Assembly (NCBI RefSeq): GCF_000003815.2
Contig: NC_049995.1
Coordinates: 16,553,048 to 16,617,047, forward strand
DNA from: Branchiostoma floridae
Taxonomy: Eukaryota > Chordata > Leptocardii > Amphioxiformes > Branchiostomatidae
DNA: 64,000 nucleotides
Direction of reading: 5' to 3'
The stretch's first letter is position 1, and each line of letters opens with the position of its first letter. Shown in pieces: positions 15,201 through 27,200 of the stretch. Both the position numbers and the translations under genes were made by a program. The notes under the pieces are model-generated. The model was given only the letters and a program-made list of their open reading frames with translations. It had not been told where the DNA came from and made no database searches.

Positions 15201-18200
15201 AGCTGACACTGAATACTGTGCCTCTGTGCCTATAGATATAAAAACCAAACTGTGAAAGAACAGTTCTGTACTGCACTGACAAAGCAGGTGAGTACAATGT
15301 ACATAAGGGCTCCCTCAGCCTGTCATGTCAAGGATGCTAAATGACACCACCTGGGGATGCCCTGTTACAAACAAGCATCTGTAAAGCCTGTGTGTAATCC
15401 TTAAACAAACAAATGTGGTCTGTAAACCCCAGGGCACTAAGCTACTGCACTGGTCATACTGCACTCTAGCAGTGTTTGGCTGGGCTTTCAATCCTTGGTC
15501 TGAGAAACAATGGTCATGCAAGGAGCAAAGTTTGGCCAAGTTCAATCATTATGTTAAGTCCAGTTGTGGAGTTTGCAAATGAAGTCTTTATCATTTTGTA
15601 CCTTATAACACAGCATTTGTAATACTTTAAATTTCTAATGTCACTGCCAAGATACTTGTTCCCTAATTATCAAGCCCTCATCATTTACCAGTACAACTCA
15701 TTATGGCATTTACTCGTTAATTATGTAGATGAGGTCCTATTCAGCAGAACTTTCATTTCACAATACTCTTTCCTACATGAAGCCAACCTACATACACGTA
15801 ACTTTACATGCATACTGTAAACATGGCGGGCCGGCTCTGTCATTTAATACTAAGGAATCATCCACCACCAAATCACAATAGAATGGAGAGTGTTACAATA
15901 CTGTAACATTAGAAGCTCTTTTAATGCACCCATTTGCCACAAAATTGGTGCAAAATGTGTGGTAATAAGTTGTTCAATTAACTGGCTTCCACTGTATAGA
16001 CAAGACAGATTAGGACCCCATTCACACTCAGAAAAACGATTCGAATAAAACATGTTATCCGAATAAAACGACCCGATTCGAATAAGTTTCTGTAGTGTGA
16101 ACGCTCCCAAATCACTTGGATTTTGTCGAAGTGAATCCTTCGCAATCCACCTCGGGGAGGTGGATAGAACTGCACTGCGGGGAGTCCCGATTCGTGCAAT
16201 TCAGCAGTGTGAACGCGCAAGTGGATAGGATTCCGCTAATTCCGAGGTGTAGCGCCATCCATCCTGGAACTTGGGGTCATACTTCGCGATCGCATCGCGC
16301 CGGAAACACTACACACGCCTTATCGCTTCGTTTTTCAGCGAGCATTTTCCGCCGTATTTTACTTCCAACAACAATAAGTGGAAAGAAATGGAAATCTTCA
16401 TCATTCGCCAAGTGGACACCGGAACAAGCTGTTTATTTCCATCTGGGGGTGGGAGGAGACACAGAAAAGGCTCGGGAAGGTTAATAAAAACAGGGACATT
16501 ATGATATGAAGATAATATCCGAAGGAATGGCGGAGCATGGAGTTGAGAAATGCCTTGACCAGTGCAGAAATAAAGTGAATCTCACCACCAACTACCACAA
16601 GACGTAGCAATACATCTGTGAAATGCAACTTATGTTTTATTCAGATAAGACTGAGGGCACACAATTTTGGATCGGATAGAAAAATTTTTATTTGGATAAA
16701 TTTTTTATTCGAATCGTTTTCCTGAGTGTGAATGGGGTCTAGATTACTAGATTATCATTGTGCATAACTATGTGCAAAAGGCAAGTAGAAACAGTATCCT
16801 GGCTCCTGGAATTCCAACCCGCGCCAAACCTGGGCCGCCAGGTTACAAACCCAGCACGCCACACCAAAAGCTCAGAGCCCATGGCATGGTCAGTTTGGCG
16901 GTACTTGAACCCCACTGTTACATACAGTGTATTCATAATTCTTTGATCCCATATGCATAACCCTTGGAAGCCTTATGCATAATTATGCATAACCCTTGGA
17001 ACCCTTATGCATAATTATGCATAACCCTTGGAAGCCTTATGCATAATTATGCATAACCCTTGGAACCCTTATGCATAACCCTTGGAACCCTTTTTCATAG
17101 TTATGCATAACCCTTGGAACCTTATGCATAATTATGCATAACCATCGGAACCTTATGCATAATTATGCATAACCTTTGAACATTATGCATAATTATGCAT
17201 AATTATGCATAATTATGTACAGTTATGCCAATTTAGATTAATCCCCAGTAATCCCCAGGGGGTCGTTATTGGCTGCTATGTATTTCTTACATCATTTATA
17301 CTTACAGCTTACGATATCAGCCCACCTGGGTGTACGGTTGCTGAGATATAAGAGGCCACTCCCAAATAATAATGGAATTCCCAAATAAAACCGGAGGGTG
17401 TTTAAACAAGCTAGTCTTTGCCTTTAAAGTTTACATGCTTGAATTTTGTAGTTTCCCTGTGTTTAACTAATCAATCAATTTGACAACCCAATCCATCATG
17501 TTGACAGGAGCATTAATATCAATAGACTAATTGTTTTAGCGCCTCGGTCCAAAGTAATTACCTGTATTCTTCTTTAATTATGCATAGAATGCAGTCAGGG
17601 ACACTTTAAGTGGTCAGTTCATGACTCATGGCCAGAAATGTCTGGTCGCAATTCCTTTGTCAAACCAAAATAAAGCACTTTGGAATAATTCCTTGAGACA
17701 AGAAAATGAGAAAACTATCTAGAACCATGTTAGCTTTAAAAAAAGAAGTTAATAACAAAGGAAACTAAAATCTTTACAGGTGTTTTCATGTACTATTTTA
17801 GAAGATGGAAACTCAACTCGGCATATTACAAATCAAAAAGGTTAAACCTGTCTATAACCTACTTGTACGAATATATGTTCAAATATGCTCCACAATGTAG
17901 GAAAATGCCGCCTTGGCTTCCACAAATTAAACAGCAGTGCACAAAATTCACTATTCAAAAAACACAAGGACTTTCTCGAGGTTCCTGCTTTAATTTATAG
18001 AACAAATCACATGTAAAGATACTATCAGGCTTTCGAATTTGGATAAAACATGACAGAATTAGAAGCCAAGCAATGATCAATATGGCCGACAAAACAACTA
18101 CAAAATAACACAATAGGAAATGCCAACACCGCAATGTAAGACCGGTTTCTAACAAAGCATGGGTATTTACCATTCAGTGCTATGTGGCCTGAATAAACAA

Positions 18201-21200
18201 GGATGTTGTTTAACATCCGTGGTAAAAACTGCTAAAAGTGTACAACTCGAGAAAACTCAAACAAAAAGCTCCAAGCAGATCCTACGGTAGCATAAGATAC
18301 ACATGTAGTATCAAAAGCTGAGAGGAGTAAAGCCGGCCTACTAGTAGGAGTGTGTTTGGCTTGACCGGAGTCAAACACACACCTTGGTTGCTTTTGTTCG
18401 GAGATTGACCCGACTTTTGAAATGACTATGATTGGGATCCAGACTTGTCTATACTTTTCCCCTCCCTTTGTGGAAGCACCAGGTAAGAGTCAGAATAGAT
18501 AGACATGTTCATCAAACTATGCGAGTCCACTTTGTCTGATAGAACAAGACATTTTATGTATATACATCACACAAATAATTTTTTAAGAGTCCAAAATCCG
18601 AAAGCTTCAAATACTGCCCGGTTGAATTGCTTCACCCGAAATAAACAAACCCTACACGTACAACATCGGCGCGTGACCTTGGCTTACTACAAGAGCAAAA
18701 TTATGTGGAAGTCTCTCTAAACGCTTTTGTTTTAAACATTTGTTGACTTAGTCTCCTACAGCAGGGTACCAGACTACCCTAGGAGAACAATGGAGCTTGT
18801 CACACCTTTACCTGGCATGCCAGACAGTCAGCTTGGGCTGTGGTAATAGTCAGCTTGGGTTTTTCAAACAGATTTTCAAACACTGGTCCAGGAGTATTTG
18901 AAGAGAAAATGGCGGGTTTTTTTACATCTAACATGTATACACTGTACACATACAATCAATCACGCACACACAGTCAAATTGGAAGGTCCCAAATTGTGCA
19001 GGGAGAAGCATTCAACCGACGGCGCCTAGAGGCTAGACGACCCCTGCCGGGGCGAGCTGAACCATTTCTTAGTGGCATTTTGGTATCTATAGACTATGGT
19101 AGGCTAGAAACTATACTTTCAACAGAGTTTGTAGGAGGGGGGTGTCGGAAGTACACTTTGTGGCTATTTTTGTCTTCTAATCTGAAACGTCTATCACCGT
19201 CCTATGTAAATTTGGCAAAAACAAAAACAAACAATAATAATTGGCCAGAAGAGTCCATACTAGGGTTATTCTCCCATTACTTTTGTCTGTGTATTCAGTC
19301 TGGTAGAGACTTGTCTGAAGTTTTTATTCCTTATTAATGACCCCCTACCATTAGACTGCGATCACGCTGTGCTCTCACTGGGACCTAAATACTGTAGGGT
19401 GTAACCTTCGATTTCTCACAGGGTATATCTTACAAAACGTACAAGGGTAAAAAAGATTCGTTTCTTTTGTATACAATTCCTTGAGCGATATGTCAAATTT
19501 CAGGTCGGAGAGAGAGCGAGGCCAGAGCGCCGCCCTAGTGAAATGGGGTTATAAGATAATGACATCTCTTTTTCTCCACTTTCCTCAAAGGGTTACAAAT
19601 GTGTATTACTTGCATGCCTCTAAATACTGCAACAGGGCCGTGGGTTGGGGTGCGAAATTAGTGCATAAACAAATGCAAAAGAAGGGTGGGGAACTCTAGG
19701 CCAATTATCACTATGCCTATTGCATATTTACGAGTTCTTAGTAGCACCTTCTTCATTTCAATATTACAGTAGGTCATTATAATATTGAAATGAGGGCAAT
19801 GCAGGGAGTAGCAGGGTCAGGTCTTAGCAAAACAGAGTTGTAGACTACACGAAGCATCCTCGTATATGTGCGTGGGTACTGATACAGAAAATTCAGGTTC
19901 AGGTCCAGAGGATCAGGTCCAGGTCCAAACCAGAACCCACTGCACTTATCGAAAAGAGTAGGGGACCTTCCCGGTGTGAGTGGTTCAACCCTGCAGTCCT
20001 ATGGCCGCACCTGGGGCAATCACGAGTATTGAGGTCACCTGAGTGTTGCCGAATGGCAGCTTGCTCCAGACCCTGGCTCTAGCCAGCTCGATTTTTTTCC
20101 GTCAGCCAATTCCCATCGTCGCGAAAACACTATTCCAGGAGGTAGAGAGACTGAACTGAGACCTTGAAAAACGGGTTTTAATGAGAATATCGTATGCGAA
20201 AGAGCGCCGACACACATTGTCAACAATCATAACAAAAGCAAAACAAACAGTGTGTGGCTTTTACCACGGTGGACGGCATCCTCAAGCCTCCTGTAGCTTC
20301 CACCAAGGATTTTTGTCCATCAAGGTTGACGGATTGGTTTTTAATTTTTTCTGTCACCCGCAGCAAATTTCCATCAATTGACGGAAAAACGGACGCTGGC
20401 TAGAGCCTTTCTCCAGACACATTTGATAAAGCCCCTTCTATTGTCTTAGCTCCTCACAATTCAGCCCCTGGCTGCCAAGAGAGAGTAGTCGGCCAACCCT
20501 AATGCTGTTGTTTTTTTTTCACCCGTAGGAGGTCGGATTGTGGTGGAATGTAATGAGGAAGAGACGGCTTGTCCAGTCCTGTTACTGCCCCTACGGCCTC
20601 AAAAAGGCTACTGTAAATGCATTTAAGTTTGCGAGGATTATTTCGCAGTAGTGGGAAAACGGACTTTTCGCGGTGGTTTTAATTTCGCGGTAGCACCATG
20701 CACTGTTGTCTCTTACTGCCATGGAAAAATGTTCGCAGTGGTTTTAAATTTGCGGTGAAGCGGCCGGTAGCACAATGCACTGTAGTCTCTTACTTCCATG
20801 GAAAAATGTTCGTGGTGGTTTTAAATTTGCGGTGAAGCGGCCGCCGCATAAACTGCGAACATCAAACCACCCCGAAAGTTTCTACATTTACAGTACCTAT
20901 TTTACGTAAAATTATACTGTATGGTTGTTGCCATCCCCAGGAGGTCGGATTGTGGTGGAATGTAACGAGAAAAAAACGGACGTTGGCTAGAGCCCTGCTC
21001 CAGACACATTTAATATAGCCCCTTCTATTGTCTTAGCTCCTCACAATTCAGCCCCTGGCTGCCAAGAGAGAGTAGTCGGCCAACCCTCATTGTTGTTGTT
21101 TTTTCACCCGTAGGAAGTCGGATTGTGGTGGAATGTAATGAGGAAGACACGGCTTGTCTGATCGGACTCAACCGTAGAACGGTTCAGTTCAGTCCTGTTA

Positions 21201-24200
21201 CTGCCCCAAGGCCTCAAAAAGGCTGTGGGACTACCTTTAACTACCTATTTTACATATACAGTCAAACCTGCCCAAGATGACCACCCGGGAGACCAAGCAA
21301 AAGCGGTCAATTTGGTCAGGTGGTCAGTTAAAAGAGTATCGACTCACAACATGTCCGATGCGTAGTTGAAATGGTTTCTGTTTTGTTTAATGGCAAATAG
21401 CAAGCATCTGCCGTCATCTTTATTTTGAACAAAATCATTCGCTAGTTATCATTGAAAATCGATGACACTTCAAGATTTGAACATGACACGGTCGTTATGG
21501 GCAGGGATTTGGTCCCTGGCCAGGTGGTCGTTGTGAAGAGGTCACTTAATGCTTACGTCAATGGGGAAAATTTTTGGGACCGAGAAAAATGCGGTCGTAA
21601 TGGTCAGGTGGTTGCTGAGAAGAGTTGGTCGCTTGGGCAGGTTTGACTGTACTCTATGATTGTTGCCATCCCCAGGAGGTCGGATTGTGGTGGAATGTAA
21701 CGAAGAGGACACGGCTTGTCTGATCGGACTCAACCGTAGAACGGTTCAGTTCAGTCCTGTTACGCACCTCAAGTCGCAGACGGACTTCCAGTGAGTACGG
21801 TTCCCTTGTGTGGAGTGTGTAGATAATTTATACACTTATCTTTATTAGTCTAACTTCCTATGCAGGAACATCCAAAAGCAAAAATCCTGCCTGGATATAC
21901 CCTGCTTTCTCAACTGCCACCCTTAGTTCCTGGCCGCCCTGCTTATAAATATTAATGAGCTTACCCTTATACATGTGAGATCCCTTTTAAAAACTGAAAG
22001 GCGTATTCAGTCTAATTGGCTGACAGCTGGTTTGTGGCGACGCCCACAGGAACTAAGGGTGACGATTGAGAAAGCAGGGTACATCCAGACAGGTGGTTTT
22101 GCCATTGGATGTCCTTGCGTAGGAGGTTGTATTAGTCTGAATGTCATCCTAGTATTCCGGTCAATGTGTCAGTGTGGGCATAGGCTTGGTGTGTAGGCTA
22201 GGTTAACAATATCAGGGCTTGAAATAACTTTTTCTGCATACCTGCACTGGTGCAGGTAACATTGAAAATTATCTGCACTGGACAAATTTTACCTGCACCA
22301 CTCTGAAGTTAAGAAGTATGGATCATACTAAAACTGTTCTGGAACCATTGCTATTTTTTCTTTAATTCATATTTCATAAGGTGGTAACTGTGCAGTCAAT
22401 GCAGCTAATAGCAGCTAATAGCAATCCATTATATACACGTACATTATAGGATATTTATGTATAAAACTCAGTATATGGACCAGTGCAGGTTTGGTGCAGG
22501 TAGACATCAGAAATACCTGCACAGCTCCAATTTTACCTGCACTAATCTGCATTATGCAGGTGGTATTTCGAGCCCTGAATAGCAATGAATAGATCTTTAG
22601 ATACCGGTAAGAATCGCAGCAGTTGCCTAACTATTATATGTAAGATGTTGGTTTTAATGATATTGTAAAGATATCATAAAAGGTAAAGGATTCTGGTATG
22701 ATGTTGTCTTAGTTTTGGCATCATCTTATTGTAAGTTCTACAGACAGACAGACAGAACACAGACATAGAGGGAGAGAGAGACAGACAGACAGAGACAGAC
22801 AGAGACAGACATAGACAGAGAGAGAGAGAGAGAGACATAAAAGACTCCTTCTTATTCTAAAATTCCTTCTTATTAGTTTAGGAACTGGTTGATAGTTTTT
22901 GATACTCCCTATAAAAACGTTATGTTGGATAACTGTGGCTATTTTAATAAAGCCTTTATTGTTATGTCAGGAAATTATGACCATCATATCCAATGTCAAA
23001 ACAATACATCGTTACTACTACATGATTTACATCCCCTTGGTATCCCCTGAACACCATAAAACTCCTTACATATTATAGATTTCTTTATACATTTTTGATT
23101 TTTCATTATTAGCATCACTGAAAAAATGCTTAACAATCATGATATTGATAATGATAAGAAAAATCTCTAACTTATAATTTAGTAAAAATTTACTTGAAAC
23201 AAAAGTTGTTCAAACTAGTACTCCATGACATGAAAATTTGCCAACAACAATGCACAAGGTCTATTATACTAGTAAGTATTCAAATCCTGGCCAGCTGCTC
23301 TAGTTCTTCTGACTAGTTGTTCATGTAGAACAGAAAGTAGCAATCTGTAAACTAAGTCAAAGAGTAGCAATCTGTAAACTAAGTCAAAAAGTAGCAATCT
23401 GTAAACTAATTAAAAAGTAGCAATCCGTAAAGTCAAAAAGTAGCAATCTGTCGCAATATGTAAAGTCAAAAAGTAGCTATCTGTAAGGCTAAAACGTACT
23501 AAACTGTAAAGTCAAAGTCAAATGTAGCAGGCTGGTATAATACTTATCTAACACATAATTATGATTTTATACTGGTGCTATTCTAAAGGAAAACCAGGTG
23601 GGCTTGCTTCTTACATATCATGGCAAAGAGCTTTTAGGGAAAATGTAATTAAATAACTGTTGCTAAAAAAGAAAGACATGTAACCCTAGTTCACCTTTAT
23701 CTGCGGGGTAACCTATATCTGATATTTTTAAAAACAGTAATTTATAGATATCACGTGGAACAAACAGCAGTTTCAAATTGCAATCTTTTAGAAATATCGC
23801 GGTTTCAAATAACCATTCATTGAGATTTGATATCTCTAAATAACATGCCTTTAAAAACAACGGATACAGGCTACCCCGTGGATAAAGGTGAACTAGCATA
23901 TTGAATGTAAAACTACATAATTATCTAATTTCTATATATTGGCTGTATATTGTGTTTATGCTTGTGTTTGTATTTGTCATTTCAAATGGTTGGCTGTGAG
24001 TTGCTGATTGGCTGCAACTAGGGCTTTGCAAAGGTGTCTGATTGGCTAAAAAAATCCAGCATTTTCATTGGCTGTTGTTTAACACAAGCATGCTGCTTCT
24101 GATTGGTTGTTGCTATGATGAAAGCACTGTGCTGATTGGTTGGTTGGAGAAAGGCAGGGCTCGAAATACTGGTGCATATGCGCTTTTAATTTATGCAACC

Positions 24201-27200
24201 AAAATTGCAGCTTTTACTGTTAGTGTACCTAGAAATTTGTATAGGGTTACGTACAAAAACATACTATAGGTGTATACTCGTAAAATAATGTAGTATATAT
24301 TTGATATTGAAGTGTCAGAAAAGATGTTAAAACTTTTGCTGTATAACTATTATCAAATCCGATTTCGACTGCTGTAAGTTGAATTTTAGTTTCAAGCTCT
24401 AAAGAGAAGCAGTCAGAATTTTCTTAATGTGTTAATATACATTAATATTTTGCTCTGTGCACCTAGATTTTAGGTTTAAGGGTCTTCCAAAAATTAAGTT
24501 TCGAGCCCTGCAAACATATAAATGAGCACCATTACATTGTAACACATTTCCTGGAATGCTGCATGTAAAACTCATGATTTTCCCTCCTTCGTTAACTTAA
24601 TCATTTTCCCCCTCGTTAAGAGATGGGCTGACGAGAACGGTCAGTATTGAAGAGGCAGAGGAGTTCTCCATGACCACCACCCTTACACCTGTCTCACATC
24701 TTAAGGCCTGGTCTGACTTTAAGTGAGTTTAAGATTACTTAAGAGTACATAAAACTCCTTCCTGTAGTCTCCACCATTGCACAGAGATCCCAGCTGTAAT
24801 CCACTAGCCATATACAAAATGTAGGTAGACATTAGACTACAGTTACAGTAGTTAGACTTCCAAAATCCTTGATCTTTAACCTGAGTGTGTAACATGTCGG
24901 GGTTACTGATTTTACAAGTTGACACTGTGGTAGCAAATAAAGCCTAGGCTAGTCCACCTTTATCCGGGAGGTAACCTATATCCGTTGTTAAAAAAAACTG
25001 GGCATTTAGGGATGTCAATATGACGGACAGTGGTTGGTAAACAAGCTGTATTAAAAATATTGTACTTTGAAATCAAACCACCGTCCGTCCACTTCAGATA
25101 TCTCTAAAAAAAACCTGGTTTTAAAACAACGGATATAGGTTTCCCCACGGATAAAGGTGAACTAGCATTAATGTGGCGAAAAAAGGGTAGGTCCTTCAGA
25201 CTAGTCCAAGGTTTGCAAGGCCTGCACCAGTCTTTGGAGCTTCTACCAATTTGTAAGAACAGCTGAACTTTCTCTCCTTATTTTCTCTTTGATTTTGCTC
25301 CGATTCAATTCTGTATATTAATCATCAACAGGTCAAAGATATTGAGTAAGAAAATTAAAGGAATATGCAAGATTATTAGAAAGAAAAATTAAAATTGATG
25401 ACAAAATAGAAAAGCTGGGAATGAAAAATGCTTGTTTATAATTGAGTATTGGGGTACTAAACATTAAGATTAAGCAACTGCCAAATATAGGATATGGAGC
25501 AAAAGTTATGTACGGCTCTTGCCACATGATTCGATACTCAATCATTATGATAGTGTTTTCGTTAATGAGAGTAATTTTGTATAAAGTACAAGCAGAAATA
25601 AAAAAGTTAATACTTAAGTTCAATTACTTATAAATTAAACAAAGTCTCACTTTTGCACAATTCTTTCCACGTCACTAATCGAATTTCTTACCAAATCTTT
25701 CAGCTTGCACCTTAAGTTTCTTGACAATAAATGGTAACGCTTCCTAGTTCACCTTTATCCGCAGGGTAACCTATATCCGTTGCTTTCAAAAACAGGTACT
25801 AGTATTTAGAGATATCAAGTTGACGGACGATGGTTTCAACCTACAATTATAGTTGGAACTTTTTACAGCTTGAAACCACCGTCTGCCTACTTGATATCCC
25901 TTTATACTATTTGGGTAAACACGACGAATATAGGTTACCCTGCGGATAAAGGTGAACTAGCAGTACAGCCTTATGACTTCAGCACAAGATTCCTTTATCA
26001 AATTTTTGCTTTAGCTTACAAGCTAAGTTTGCACTGTCATGAGTTAAAGGCCACCCCAATGTCACCAGGTGACATAATACTGCCACATTAAAAAAATGAT
26101 CATAGAGGACTTCTCAAGATTTTCTTGTCCTGAATTACTAAATGCAGATGCCGCATTGGTACATCTCTTTAAATCACTTTAAAATCATGTATGTTTCTCA
26201 TGTGGCATTATTATTTCAATCTGAGATCCTACAAATCGGTTTGGTCGAAACACAATGCCCGCTAGAATGACCAAGGAGCTTTTATTTAAAGGTAAAAGCT
26301 GCTTGGAGTGCCTTTTCTTGCTTTAGTTGATAACTTTGTTTATGATGACTTACAATGTAACTCACCTTCATTAATTTTACTTTTTGCCACCTTTTCAAGT
26401 TACTTTCAAATGATTTCATTTTCTCTATGGATTGCCAGTAGACTTCGCACTCTTATTTGAAATAGACATCTTTCATATCCTGTACAAAAAAATAAAGAAG
26501 CAACCTGCATGAAAAATGCTTCTTATACGTTGGTTGTTGAACCCCAACATGTTACAATTAATGACTGTCTGTCAATTTCTGTAGTGTCATTTTTTATACA
26601 ATCAAACTTGGTCAGGCCACCTTCTCCAATCACAAGCCACATTAGAACAGTCCCATCCATTTTTGCATTATAAGTTACCAAAACTTCACCCTATCCTCAG
26701 ATACCATTTTTCACTCTTACATGTATAACGCTTAGCCTAGTTCACCTTGATCCGTGGGGTGACCTTTATCCGTTGTCTTTAAAAACACTCAGTGCACATT
26801 TCGGAGTTTTACGTCTGCTGACAGCTGCAGTGGTTTCAAATTTGCAATATTCTCAAAATGTTCCCATTTGAAACCACCATCCGTCGATTTTATGTCCCTA
26901 AATACGTTTTTTGTACAAAGTTTAGGTTACCCTCGGATAAAGGTGAAGCAGCGTTATATTCAGTGGTTGCAAAATCCAGGTTTGACTGTATATCAAAAAT
27001 GGTAACTCTATTTATGATTATATATCATATTACAATTATTTTAGACTTATAGCCTTTCTTATCAATAATTGTATATTATATTATTTCTAAGAGAACATGG
27101 CTTCTAACCTAGTCTGTCTGTCTCTTTACCATCCCTTTTCCTTGTACTTTTGATGTTGTTACTTTCTAACATTCCATAATAACTTGTATGTTTCAGCATT

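Larger units (their letters stand above)
20396..21655 (+). repeat. Tandem ~0.6-kb duplication carrying two PFK exon copies per unit
   Basis: Unit one starts near 20396 and unit two near 20988. Both open with GGCTAGAGCC, CTCCAGACACATTT and TTCAGCCCCTGGCTGCC. Each then has an exon copy with acceptor CACCCGTAG, the shared ACCTATTTTAC spacer and a second exon copy with acceptor CCATCCCCAG. In unit two the second copy is the functional exon at 21676. Different transposons have entered the two spacers (20611-20893 and 21259-21649), so the duplication predates both. Confidence 0.75.

Noticed and set aside
16116-16504. Possible transposase frames inside the 726-bp Harbinger-like element
   Set aside because: No DDE or DNA-binding motif is seen. 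Overlapping frames in several phases suggest chance.
18840-19337. Longest unexplained plus-strand open frame (165 codons)
   Set aside because: It has no recognisable domain, mixed low-complexity composition and no splice-bounded structure. It lies in an intron among repeats and is treated as chance.
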